In this document: piece by piece, positions 45,496-54,234 of the stretch
Layout of the letters: the number at the start of each line of letters is the position of its first letter
How positions within the stretch are numbered: position 1 is the stretch's first letter
From: Bacillus sp. NTK074B
GTDB lineage: Bacteria; Bacillota; Bacilli; Bacillales; Bacillaceae_B
Direction of reading: 5' to 3'
Assembly: GCF_017303375.1 (NCBI RefSeq)
Contig: NZ_JAFKOH010000010.1
Location: 62,001 to 126,000, forward strand
Length of the DNA stretch: 64,000 nucleotides
Translations under genes and position numbers: made by a program
Notes under the pieces: generated by a model
Told to the model about the DNA's origin: nothing
The model's database searches: none
What the model saw: only the letters and a program-made list of their open reading frames with translations

Positions 45496-45584
45496 GAGTT
45501 TTTTGCCCCTTCGTGGCAATAGGTAGAGTTACTTCTTTGTTAAGACAGCATTGGTGATTAGATCAATGTTGGGAGTGAAGAGTA

Positions 45585-45959
45585 ATGGAGAACTTTAGGC
45601 TTATTAGAGAGCAGAGAGGTTTTACTCTTGTGGAGTTATTAGCTGTGATTGTGATACTGGGGATCGTTTTTTCAATTGCTGTGATTTCTTTGGTGGGTAC
45701 TAAGGAGAAAGCGGAGATGGATGTTTGTGCTGCTAATCGGTTGGAGTTGGAGAAGCAGTATATGGGTCATTTGGCTTTGGAGGATGTTGAGCATAGTGAT
45801 GTTGTGTTTCATCCATTCTTAATGGAGTTTGGTTCTGAGTTGTGTCCGGTTGGTGGAATGATTACTTATACAGATGGGCATGTTGAGTGTAGTGTTCATG
45901 GTGAGGAAGTTGATGAGGAAGAGGATTCTGGGGATGATGGTGGGGTTCCTTATTTCTGA
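45585..45959 (+). CDS. Type IV pilin-like (pseudopilin) protein
   Basis: 124 residues. The prepilin leader is REQRGFTLVELLAVIVILGI, with the G/F cleavage site, a phenylalanine at +1 and Glu at +5, as in class I prepilins processed by a ComC/PilD-type peptidase. The hydrophobic helix continues to about residue 38. The short globular part contains CPVGGMITYTDGHVECSVHGEE, a Cys-Pro...Cys pattern common in Gram-positive pseudopilins, and ends in an acidic tail. No other pilus genes lie in the window. Its presence in an EPS locus is unusual. Confidence 0.85.
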   Translation: MENFRLIREQRGFTLVELLAVIVILGIVFSIAVISLVGTKEKAEMDVCAANRLELEKQYMGHLALEDVEHSDVVFHPFLMEFGSELCPVGGMITYTDGHVECSVHGEEVDEEEDSGDDGGVPYF

Positions 45960-46170
45960 GAGGCCTTGCTTTTTTTTGAGTGGGGAAAGGGAACTGACTA
46001 TCGTGGTTAGATTGAAGGCTAGAAACCTTACGGGATAAGGGTTTGAGGCATTTTTAGTGAGAATTATAGATTGATTGAATGGTATATATAATAGGAAGAA
46101 ACTCGGTTTTGAGTGATAAAACCAAGAATATCTATTTCGTATTTGTTAGGTAGATTGAATAGATATTACG

Positions 46171-46440
46171 AGGTGAGTATTGGAATTTGATAAGAAAACA
46201 CAATATGTAGTATTAAAATATAATAAAATGCGACTAAATATACTATATGTTGATATTTTTATCTATTTCTCATATTGAATATTATCTACGAGGTGAGAAT
46301 TAGAAATTGATAACAAAACACAATATGTAGAGTAAAATATGATTTTTAACACAAAAACATACTATATGTTGATATTTTTATCTATATCTCATATTGAATA
46401 TTATCTACGAGGTGTGTATCAGTAGTAGATAACAATTTTA
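46171..46440 (+). repeat. 119-120-bp tandem direct repeat, 2.3 copies
   Basis: Copies begin with ACGAGGTG(A/T)G at 46169, 46289 and 46408. Copy 1 (120 bp) and copy 2 (119 bp) share most bases, including AACACAATATGTAG and TACTATATGTTGATATTTTT, which can pair with each other across each unit as a hairpin with G-T pairs. Copy 3 is cut after about 30 bases. The region from 45960 to 46523 holds no gene that I can support. Confidence 0.85.
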
Positions 46441-46523
46441 GTGGTTTAGTAGTTAGTTGGAATATAAAGGATTCCAAGTAAGTCCTAATCAACTAAAGAA
46501 CAAATTTTAAGGAGTGTAGAAGG

Positions 46524-47153
46524 ATGTATATGAAGGTTAAAAGATTGATAGATATTGTACTTTCTTTAATAGGACTTATTGTCTTATCACCCATTTTTTT
46601 AATTCTAATAATAGCTATTAAGATGGATTCAAGAGGCGCTGTTTTGTTTAAGCAAAAGCGTGTAGGCATCAACAAGACACATTTTAACATTTTGAAATTC
46701 CGTACCATGAGAATAGATACGCCGAATGACACCCCAACTCACTTATTAGGTAATCCAGAACAATATATCACAAAGATGGGTAAATTCCTGAGAAAAACTT
46801 CACTTGATGAGCTTCCGCAGATTTGGAATATATTTGTGGGACAGATGAGTATTATTGGGCCAAGACCAGCACTATGGAATCAGTATGATCTGATTACTGA
46901 ACGGGATAAGTATGGTGCTAATGATGTACCACCTGGTTTAACTGGTTGGGCACAGATTAACGGGCGTGATGAGCTTCCTATTGAAGTTAAGGCTAAGTTG
47001 GATGGGGAGTATGTTGAGAAGATTAGCCTTTGGATGGATATTAAGTGTTTTTTTGGAACTATTATTAGTGTTGTTAAGAGTGACGGGGTCGTCGAAGGTG
47101 GTACTGGAGCAAAGAAGGAAGTGGCGAGTACTGAGGAGACTGGATCTTCATGA
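46524..47153 (+). CDS. Priming sugar transferase (EpsL/WcaJ/PssY-type)
   Basis: 209 residues with AAGGAG nine bases before ATG 46524. One N-terminal membrane helix (LIDIVLSLIGLIVLSPIFLIL) and the cytoplasmic domain signatures KFRTMR, DELPQIWNIF-VGQMSIIGPRP and PGLTGWAQINGRD place it in the polyisoprenyl-phosphate hexose-1-phosphate transferase family. It would add the first sugar of the EPS repeat to undecaprenyl phosphate. The acidic, Glu/Thr/Ser-rich C-terminal tail (about 185-209) is longer than usual. The next gene overlaps the stop by coupling. Confidence 0.92.
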   Translation: MYMKVKRLIDIVLSLIGLIVLSPIFLILIIAIKMDSRGAVLFKQKRVGINKTHFNILKFRTMRIDTPNDTPTHLLGNPEQYITKMGKFLRKTSLDELPQIWNIFVGQMSIIGPRPALWNQYDLITERDKYGANDVPPGLTGWAQINGRDELPIEVKAKLDGEYVEKISLWMDIKCFFGTIISVVKSDGVVEGGTGAKKEVASTEETGSS

Positions 47154-47179
47154 AAGTAAATAGTAATAGAGGTGTTAAA

Positions 47180-48085
47180 ATGCTTTTAGTCACAGGGATC
47201 ACTGGTCATACGGGAAGATATTTTTTACAAGAACTTATTAATAATAAATATGAAGGATCTATTCGCTGTATTGTTAGGGAAACATCTAATACTTCTCTCT
47301 TGGATAATAGCGGCTTAAATATAGAAAAAGTTGTAGGGGATTTAAATGATTCAGATTTTATTGACAGGATGATGGATGGCGTTGACACCGTAATGCACAT
47401 TTACAATATACACCACTCACCAATGATAGTTCAATCTGCTATAAAAAATAAAGTGAATAGGACAATATTAGTTCACACCACAGGAATTTACTCGGAATTC
47501 AAGTATGCCTCAGAAGGGTATAAGAAAATAGAACAAAAGATTGAAGAATTAAAAAGTGATACGAAGTGTCTTACGAGTATTACAATTTTAAGGCCCTCCA
47601 TGATATATGGAGACCTCTGTGATAGTAACATGAGTAAGTTTATTAAGATGGTAGATAAACTAAGAATCATGCCTGTTATCAGTGGTGGGAATAGTTTGAT
47701 TCAACCAGTAAATGCCAGAGATTTAGGAAAGGCATTTTTTACTGTTTTAATGTCTCCGGAAGAAACTAATGGAAAATCATATGATTTATCAGGTGAAAGG
47801 CCAATTAAAATGATTGATACTTTTAAGTTAATAAGTAGAGAACTTAACAAAAAATCAGTCTATGTCAGCATTCCACTAAGTTTAGGGGTGTTGATGGCGA
47901 GAGTACTTAAAACATTAACATTGAGTAGAATTAATCTGATTGAAAAGGTACAAAGAATGGGCGAAGACAGAAGTTATTCACATGACAATGCAACTAGTGA
48001 CTTTGCCTATACTCCTATGTCTTTTGAAGAAGGAATAAAAATTGAAGTTCGAGAGTATATTCAGGAATTCAAATTGAAGAAATAA
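47180..48085 (+). CDS. SDR-family NAD(P)-dependent epimerase/dehydratase
   Basis: 301 residues from the ATG at 47180, which follows AGAGGTG by about six bases and gives MLLVTGITGHTGRYF. An ATG at 47150, overlapping the previous stop, would add ten residues. The Rossmann motif TGITGHTG and a downstream YKKIEQK segment fit atypical/extended SDR enzymes. It resembles NmrA/isomerase-like sugar epimerases more than GalE. Substrate is unknown. It lies in the AT-rich half of the EPS locus. Confidence 0.82.
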   Translation: MLLVTGITGHTGRYFLQELINNKYEGSIRCIVRETSNTSLLDNSGLNIEKVVGDLNDSDFIDRMMDGVDTVMHIYNIHHSPMIVQSAIKNKVNRTILVHTTGIYSEFKYASEGYKKIEQKIEELKSDTKCLTSITILRPSMIYGDLCDSNMSKFIKMVDKLRIMPVISGGNSLIQPVNARDLGKAFFTVLMSPEETNGKSYDLSGERPIKMIDTFKLISRELNKKSVYVSIPLSLGVLMARVLKTLTLSRINLIEKVQRMGEDRSYSHDNATSDFAYTPMSFEEGIKIEVREYIQEFKLKK

Positions 48086-48116
48086 GCAAAAATAAGTTTA
48101 ATAGGGGTTCTCCAAT

Positions 48117-49283
48117 ATGAGTAAAAAGAATGAGGTTAAGGTCAAAAAGGCTTTAGTAGTAACTACGGTGGCATCAACTTTGGATCAATTTTGTATGAAT
48201 GACATATCGATTTTACAGGAGACACATAAAGTTTATGTAGCTGCAAATTTTAAATTTGGTAACAACACATCTGAAGAAAGAGTTAAGGAATTTAAATCTG
48301 AACTACAAACAAAAAATATAGTTTTTTATGATATAAATATGAATAGAAACCCATTTAGCAAGGATAATTTGAAAGTGTATAAAGAAGTTAAAAAACTTAT
48401 TGAAATAAATAGCTTTGATATTATTCATTGTCATACACCTGTAGCTGCTATGCTAGTAAGGTTAGCAGCTCGTAATGCTCGTAAAAATGGATCAAGTGTT
48501 GTATATACTGCTCATGGATTTCATTTTTATAAAGGAGCTCCTTATAAGAATTGGTTTCTTTTCTATCCGGTTGAGTGGTATTTAGCGAGATATACTGATG
48601 TACTCATAACAATCAACACAGAAGATTATGAAAGAGCAAAGAAATCTTTTAAAGCTAAAAGAATCAAATATATTCCAGGTATTGGAATAGATATTAAGAA
48701 ATTTAATCAAAAAAAAGTTGATAAAATTGCGAAGCGTAATGAGATTGGTTTATCGAAAGATTCGTATGTTGTACTGTCGGTTGGGGAACTAAATAAGAAT
48801 AAAAATCATGAAACAGTAATTAAAGCTATCGCAAAGTTAAACAATCCACATATTTATTATGTAATATGTGGACAAGGTGTGTTAGAAGATTATTTGATAA
48901 AAATGATAAAAGAGTTAGAAATAGAAAAGCAAGTAGTCTTACTAGGATTCCGAAAAGATATAGCTGAGATTTGTAAAGTTGCCGATGTATTTGCTTTCCC
49001 ATCATTTAGAGAGGGATTGTCAGTATCATTAATGGAGGCTATGGTATCGGGATTGCCTGTTGTATGTTCTGATATAAGAGGAAATTCAGATTTAATTAAG
49101 GATGAGCAAGGTGGATATTTAAAAAAGCCTACCGATGTTGATGGATTCGCCAATGCTCTTCAAGAAATATATATGAATAAAGTATATAGAGATTCCTTTG
49201 GAGAATTTAACAAACTTGCAATAGAGAAGTTTAAAATAGAAAATGTTATATCAAATATGAAGAATATATATTTAGAGGTGTAG
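48117..49283 (+). CDS. GT4-family glycosyltransferase (EpsD-like)
   Basis: 388 residues. KKALVVTTVASTLDQFCMNDI opens the protein, FDIIHCHTPVAAMLVRLAAR and VVYTAHGFHFYKGAP are the acceptor motifs of the EpsD type, and LSVGELNKNKNHETVIKAI and AFPSFREGLSVSLMEAMVSGLPVVCSDIRG form the donor site with the conserved glutamate. It should transfer one sugar in the EPS repeat. Base composition is about 30 percent GC, lower than genes left of 45 kb. Confidence 0.9.
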   Translation: MSKKNEVKVKKALVVTTVASTLDQFCMNDISILQETHKVYVAANFKFGNNTSEERVKEFKSELQTKNIVFYDINMNRNPFSKDNLKVYKEVKKLIEINSFDIIHCHTPVAAMLVRLAARNARKNGSSVVYTAHGFHFYKGAPYKNWFLFYPVEWYLARYTDVLITINTEDYERAKKSFKAKRIKYIPGIGIDIKKFNQKKVDKIAKRNEIGLSKDSYVVLSVGELNKNKNHETVIKAIAKLNNPHIYYVICGQGVLEDYLIKMIKELEIEKQVVLLGFRKDIAEICKVADVFAFPSFREGLSVSLMEAMVSGLPVVCSDIRGNSDLIKDEQGGYLKKPTDVDGFANALQEIYMNKVYRDSFGEFNKLAIEKFKIENVISNMKNIYLEV

Positions 49284-49285
49284 TG

Positions 49286-50467
49286 TTGAAGAAATATTTA
49301 ATGACAATAGTAAAGTTATTCAAGCCGTTATATACAATATATTATTGGATTGGCACACTTGCTTTGAGCATCATTAAGTATATTGTTAAACCAAAAGATA
49401 ACCTAATTCTTTTCATAAGTTTTGGTGGAAAGAAATTTGATGATAGTCCAAGGGTTATATACGAGGCGATGATCAGGGATGAACGCTTTTCTGATTATGA
49501 ACTAGTTTGGGCTTTCCACAATCCAAATGATTTTATAATACCGAGAGGCAGAGTAATCAAAACTGATTCTTTTAAGTATTATATAACTGCTTTAAAAGCA
49601 AGATGTTGGATAACAAATTCGAGAGTCGAACGCGGTTTGAATTTTAAGGGGAAAAATACTCTTTATTTTAATACATGGCATGGAACACCAATTAAAAAAA
49701 TGGGAAACGATATATCTAACGGTAATAAATCTTTTAGCAGCAAGGATAAATGGAATGTTGATATAATGACATCTCAAAGTAAGTATGAAGCTGATATTTT
49801 TTCAAGAGTATTTAATATAGAAAGGGATAGGTTTTTACTGTGTGGATTGCCTAGGAATGATAGTTTAGCAGATTCCACTGAGGCAATGAAGAATAAAATG
49901 AAGAAAAAAATAGGATTACCCCTGGATAAAAAAGTTATCCTATATGCACCTACTTTTAGGGAATATGAGAGAGACGACAAGTTTAATTGTGTCTTAGTAC
50001 CACCAATTGATTTTGATAAATGGAAAAAGAAAATTGGTGATGATTATGTGGTTTTACTTAGAGCACATTACGAAGTAGCAAAAGTATTAAATGTTGAATT
50101 TGACAGTGGATTTATATTCAACGTATCGGAATACCCAGTCCTAAATGATTTAATGACCGCTTCTGACATGTTGATTTCGGATTATTCCAGTATATATTTT
50201 GACTATTCAATATTAGATAGGCCAATGATTTGTTATGCATATGACTATGAAAAATATGTGGATAAACGTGGATTGTATTTTGATATTCGAGAGGAATTGC
50301 TAGGAGGAGCTATTACTGAGGATGAATTATTAGATTTAATTAGGAAATTACCATATGAAAAAGCTATGAATCTTGTAAGAAGTTTTCGAAGTACCTATGT
50401 TCAGAGTTACGGAAATGCGACAGGGGCTTCTTTAGATATTATTTTTAAAAATATAGAAAAGAATTGA
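49286..50467 (+). CDS. CDP-glycerol glycerophosphotransferase family protein (TagB/TagF-like)
   Basis: About 393 residues. TTG 49286 has AGAGGTG five bases upstream and is preferred over GTG 49283. A membrane-associating N-terminus is followed by the TagB/SpsB/TagF domain: WHGTPIKKMG holds one catalytic histidine, SDMLISDYSSIYFDYSILDRPMICY the second conserved block. Enzymes of this family add glycerol phosphate (or related groups) from CDP-glycerol. The adjacent TagD-like gene would supply that donor, so the EPS or a linked glycan probably carries glycerol phosphate. Confidence 0.9.
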   Translation: MKKYLMTIVKLFKPLYTIYYWIGTLALSIIKYIVKPKDNLILFISFGGKKFDDSPRVIYEAMIRDERFSDYELVWAFHNPNDFIIPRGRVIKTDSFKYYITALKARCWITNSRVERGLNFKGKNTLYFNTWHGTPIKKMGNDISNGNKSFSSKDKWNVDIMTSQSKYEADIFSRVFNIERDRFLLCGLPRNDSLADSTEAMKNKMKKKIGLPLDKKVILYAPTFREYERDDKFNCVLVPPIDFDKWKKKIGDDYVVLLRAHYEVAKVLNVEFDSGFIFNVSEYPVLNDLMTASDMLISDYSSIYFDYSILDRPMICYAYDYEKYVDKRGLYFDIREELLGGAITEDELLDLIRKLPYEKAMNLVRSFRSTYVQSYGNATGASLDIIFKNIEKN

Positions 50468-50476
50468 GGGTTTGCA

Positions 50477-50875
50477 ATGAAAAGGGTTATAACATACGGG
50501 ACTTTTGATTTACTCCATTACGGTCATATTAATTTGTTATCAAGAGCAAAGGCTTTAGGTGATTATCTAGTTGTTGCATTATCAACTGATGAATTTAACA
50601 GTGAACAAAAGAGCAAGAACACTTATTTTAGTTATGAGGAGAGAAAAAAACTTTTAGAATCTATTAGATATGTAGATTTGGTTATACCCGAAAGAAATTG
50701 GGAACAAAAAATAACTGACGTTCAAGAATATAAAATTGATACCTTTGTTATGGGTAATGATTGGAAAGATGAATTTAATTTTCTTCAAGACTTTTGTGAA
50801 GTAGTTTATTTGGAAAGGACTCCTGAAATATCTACGACAAAAATAAAGGAAGACTTACTGATAAAAAAGGGGTAA
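50477..50875 (+). CDS. tagD: Glycerol-3-phosphate cytidylyltransferase (TagD-like)
   Basis: 132 residues, the usual TagD length, with an AGGGTTTGC-type ribosome site. VITYGTFDLLHYGHINLLSRAK holds the HxGH nucleotidyltransferase motif, and the RTPEISTTKIKED segment holds the second conserved motif. It makes CDP-glycerol from CTP and sn-glycerol-3-phosphate for the neighbouring transferase. A CMP-activated alternative such as ribitol is unlikely given the motifs. It lies between two glycosyl- and phosphotransferase genes in one operon. Confidence 0.93.
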   Translation: MKRVITYGTFDLLHYGHINLLSRAKALGDYLVVALSTDEFNSEQKSKNTYFSYEERKKLLESIRYVDLVIPERNWEQKITDVQEYKIDTFVMGNDWKDEFNFLQDFCEVVYLERTPEISTTKIKEDLLIKKG

Positions 50876-50876
50876 G

Positions 50877-51995
50877 ATGATGAGTCAACCAACGAGAGTA
50901 CTTCATGTAGTTTGGAAAATGGACCGAGGCGGGGCAGAAACAATGATAATGAATCTGTACCGTAATATAGATAGAACAAAAGTTCAGTTTGACTTTATAG
51001 TACACACAGATCAAAAGTGTTCATATGATGATGAAATAATTGCTTTAGGCGGACGGATATATAACATCCCACGTTTTAATGGAATAAATATTATTAAATA
51101 TCAAAATGCATGGAAAAGATTCTTTGATGACCATAGGGAATATAAACTTATTCATGGGCATCTTGGTAGTACAGCAGCAATATACCTATATATTGCTAAA
51201 AAGTATGGACTATATACGATAGCGCATAGTCATAATACGAATAATGAGATTACTTTAAAAGGTAAATTATATTCTCTCTTTGCATATCCAACAAGAAACA
51301 TTGCTCATTATTTCTTTGGATGTTCACAGGATGCGGGGTTAGATCGTTTTGGTAAAAAGGTAGTTTATTCAAGTAATTTTAAAGTAATGAATAATGCTAT
51401 TAAAGTGGAAGATTTTATTTTCTCTGGGCGTATGAGGGAAAAGAAACGTTTAGAATTTGATATGGGCAAGAAATTTGTTATTGGTCATATAGGGCGATTT
51501 AACACACAAAAAAACCATACTTTTCTAATTGATATTTTTAAAAAGATTCACGAAAAAAATGATAAAGCTATGCTTATGATGATTGGAGATGGAAATCTGC
51601 GTGATTCAATTGAAAGAAAAGTTAACTCTTTAGGTTTACAGGAAAGTGTAATATTCACTGGTGTAAGGCCGGATATTCAAGATTTATTGCAAGCCATTGA
51701 TATTTTTGTCTTTCCATCTTTATTTGAGGGCTTAGGGATAGTTACCGTGGAAGCGCAGGCCTCTGGATTACGCTGTATTGTTGCAGATGTAATTCCTAAT
51801 GAAGCTTATGTTACGAATTTAGTTGATGCAATCTCTTTGAGTAGCCCTATAGATACCTGGGCAAATGCTATTCTAAAGTATGCTAAAGGTTATGAAAGGA
51901 AAAATACTTACGAGGAAATTAAATCAAATGGGTATGATATCTGTGATACGGTTAATTGGCTAGAATCGTTTTATTTGAAAAAGATGGAGGAATAA
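50877..51995 (+). CDS. GT4-family glycosyltransferase (EpsF-like)
   Basis: 372 residues beginning RVLHVVWKMDRGGAETMIMNLYR after MMSQPT, with AAGGGGT just upstream of two adjacent ATG codons (50877 and 50880). The VWKMDRGGAETM motif is typical of EpsF-type GT4 enzymes. GHIGRFNTQKNHTFLIDIF and FPSLFEGLGIVTVEAQASGL form the donor site. It is a likely EPS transferase; its sugar is unknown. The end of the gene carries the ribosome site of the next gene. Confidence 0.9.
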   Translation: MMSQPTRVLHVVWKMDRGGAETMIMNLYRNIDRTKVQFDFIVHTDQKCSYDDEIIALGGRIYNIPRFNGINIIKYQNAWKRFFDDHREYKLIHGHLGSTAAIYLYIAKKYGLYTIAHSHNTNNEITLKGKLYSLFAYPTRNIAHYFFGCSQDAGLDRFGKKVVYSSNFKVMNNAIKVEDFIFSGRMREKKRLEFDMGKKFVIGHIGRFNTQKNHTFLIDIFKKIHEKNDKAMLMMIGDGNLRDSIERKVNSLGLQESVIFTGVRPDIQDLLQAIDIFVFPSLFEGLGIVTVEAQASGLRCIVADVIPNEAYVTNLVDAISLSSPIDTWANAILKYAKGYERKNTYEEIKSNGYDICDTVNWLESFYLKKMEE

Positions 51996-51997
51996 CT

Positions 51998-52876
51998 ATG
52001 GTAAGAGATAAGAGGATAACTGTATTTACACCTACATTTAATCGTGCGTATATTTTAAGTCAATTATATGAAAGTCTAAAAAAACAGACTAACCAATCTT
52101 TCCTTTGGCTAATAGTAGATGATGGATCAACTGATAATACTAAAGAACTTATAGATATGTGGTTAGTAGAAAATATTATAGAAATTAGGTATTACAAACA
52201 AGAAAACGGTGGAAAACAGAGAGCGCACAATAAAGGTGTAGAGCTTTGCGACACAGAACTATTTATTTGTGTGGATTCAGATGATTATTTAACAGAAGAT
52301 GCAGTTGAGTTACTAATTACTACCTGGGACAATATCCAAAACAAAGAGAATATTAGTGGAATAGTAGGATTGGCGGGGGAAAATAGAAGTACTCCAATAG
52401 GCACTAATATGCCAACAAATATTAAGAGTTCTACTTTGAACGATTTATATAATAGACATGGGTTTCGTGGTGATACAGCACTCCTTTATAAGACAGAAAT
52501 TTTAAAACAATTTCCTTTTTATGTGGTTGAGGGTGAAAATTTTATAGGCGAAGGGTATGTATATCTGCAAATTGATCAGAACTATTCGTTATTTCTATTA
52601 GATAGGATAATTTATATATGTAAATATCTTGAGGATGGATATACAACAAACGTTAGGAGACTGATAAAAAATAATCCAAAAGGATACATGGTTCTGAACA
52701 AACAATCCACACTCCTTTCAAAAACAATTATGAACAGGTATAAAAATTCTATAAAATATATGATTGGTTGTATTTTAAGTAAAGAAAAGCATCCGATAAA
52801 GAATGCACCAGATAAAGGCTTAGCCTTATTAGCATATCCAGCTGCCATGTTATATTGTATTTTACATTATAGATAA
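51998..52876 (+). CDS. GT2-family glycosyltransferase (EpsH-like)
   Basis: 292 residues from the ATG at 51998, which follows GGAGGAA. The open frame extends 14 codons upstream into the previous gene but that part is not supported. RITVFTPTFNRAYILSQLYESL, IVDDGSTDNTKELI and CVDSDDYLTEDAVELL are the GT-A donor and DXD motifs. It should add one sugar from a UDP- or GDP-donor at the cytoplasmic membrane face. The C-terminal half is rich in hydrophobic residues. Confidence 0.9.
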   Translation: MVRDKRITVFTPTFNRAYILSQLYESLKKQTNQSFLWLIVDDGSTDNTKELIDMWLVENIIEIRYYKQENGGKQRAHNKGVELCDTELFICVDSDDYLTEDAVELLITTWDNIQNKENISGIVGLAGENRSTPIGTNMPTNIKSSTLNDLYNRHGFRGDTALLYKTEILKQFPFYVVEGENFIGEGYVYLQIDQNYSLFLLDRIIYICKYLEDGYTTNVRRLIKNNPKGYMVLNKQSTLLSKTIMNRYKNSIKYMIGCILSKEKHPIKNAPDKGLALLAYPAAMLYCILHYR

Positions 52877-52893
52877 TTCAACTGGAGGAAAAA

Positions 52894-54192
52894 ATGAAAT
52901 ATATATTAGCAATATTACTAAATATCTTCTTTGCTGTCTGTTATGAATATAGTATTCCTTCGTTGGTTGTTTTTCCTTTTACAGCTGCGCTTTTAATTGC
53001 GATTTATTATTACGCAACAAAGGAAAATTCAAAAGTAGGAGCGTTTTTGGAGTTGCTATGTTTTACTCTTCCTTTTGCTTGGAGAAGTATCTTTGGTACT
53101 AGCTTTTCTTCATTTAGCATATCTTGGTTTTATCTTGTTGGGTTTTCATTCTTAATTTTTTTAATGCTATCTAGGAAAGTAACAAAGGTTCGACTTAGCA
53201 AAGATAACGCATTGTCAATACAACTTATTATACTTTTAATGGGATTGGGTATTATCCCGCTCATTAAATCTTTTAACTTTGCCAATGGATTAACAGAATA
53301 CATTATGTATGCTTTCTTTTATACCATTCTCTTTGCCACAATATTGCACGAAGGTAGCCTAACACAAAATAATAAATTTCTAGTATTAAAATCATTTACC
53401 TATATGGCACTTTATAGTGCTATTGCAATAAGTATTCAATTTGTCTTATCTCGATTTGGTATAAATATATTAAAAAATGAAATGTTTGGTAGTAATAACG
53501 TCAGATATGCTTATGCCTACATGTTTGAAGATATGAGTAGTGCCTCAATATTTCTAGTAGCTGGAGCAATGGTATGCCTTGTATATGGTAAAAGGATATT
53601 TAGATTTCCTTATTTAATTATGATAACTATTCTCATAGGAACTGCTTTATCATCTACCAGAACAGGGATAGTAGCATTTGGTTTTGTTGCAGTCTTATAT
53701 ATTATGATTAGTAGAAGTAGTAAGCATAAGATTTTGAAAATAATTTTCCTTTCCGGTGCTGCATATCTAGTGTTTAATTTGTATAGCATTATTCGACCAA
53801 TGGATTCTTTATCAACAATTGTAACCTATGATAATGGGCGTTTTGATTTAATTACTAATTCAATTATGTTGTTTATGAGATACCCTATTTTTGGGACTGG
53901 ATTTGATAGCACGGCATTTATAGAACTTACAAGCTCTCCTGTTGTTGGTCACACATATATTCTTACAGTTTTGACCATGACCGGGATAGTGTATACATTT
54001 GTTTTTACATTATTTCTTACTTTAGGGTTAAGTATAGCAAAAAAGAAACAAAATAATGAAGAGATTTGGATACTTATTCTAGCATTTGTAGGTTCATGTT
54101 TTATACCAAATCTAATGGGAGCAAGATTTCTTGTTATATTGTATGCAATTATATTTCTATCTTCCGATAATCGAAGGGTTCAATCAATTTAG
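52894..54192 (+). CDS. O-antigen-type polysaccharide polymerase (Wzy/EpsG-like)
   Basis: 432 residues with about ten hydrophobic segments and a large loop between the later ones. It has no strict sequence motif, but the length, topology, the RTGIVAFGFV and GTGFDSTAF segments and its position between a GT2 gene and a flippase gene fit a Wzy-type polymerase. The ribosome site AACTGGAGGAAAA is clear. Wzy polymerases link repeats outside the membrane. Confidence 0.82.
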   Translation: MKYILAILLNIFFAVCYEYSIPSLVVFPFTAALLIAIYYYATKENSKVGAFLELLCFTLPFAWRSIFGTSFSSFSISWFYLVGFSFLIFLMLSRKVTKVRLSKDNALSIQLIILLMGLGIIPLIKSFNFANGLTEYIMYAFFYTILFATILHEGSLTQNNKFLVLKSFTYMALYSAIAISIQFVLSRFGINILKNEMFGSNNVRYAYAYMFEDMSSASIFLVAGAMVCLVYGKRIFRFPYLIMITILIGTALSSTRTGIVAFGFVAVLYIMISRSSKHKILKIIFLSGAAYLVFNLYSIIRPMDSLSTIVTYDNGRFDLITNSIMLFMRYPIFGTGFDSTAFIELTSSPVVGHTYILTVLTMTGIVYTFVFTLFLTLGLSIAKKKQNNEEIWILILAFVGSCFIPNLMGARFLVILYAIIFLSSDNRRVQSI

Positions 54193-54234
54193 TGTCATTG
54201 TACTCTCAGAAAAATCTTTAATGTTGAGGTAAAT

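Noticed and set aside
45004..45519. 171-codon open frame on the minus strand over gtaB
   Set aside because: It exists because the coding strand is poor in C and rich in G/T, which removes stops from the opposite strand. It has no ribosome site and overlaps a clear gene.
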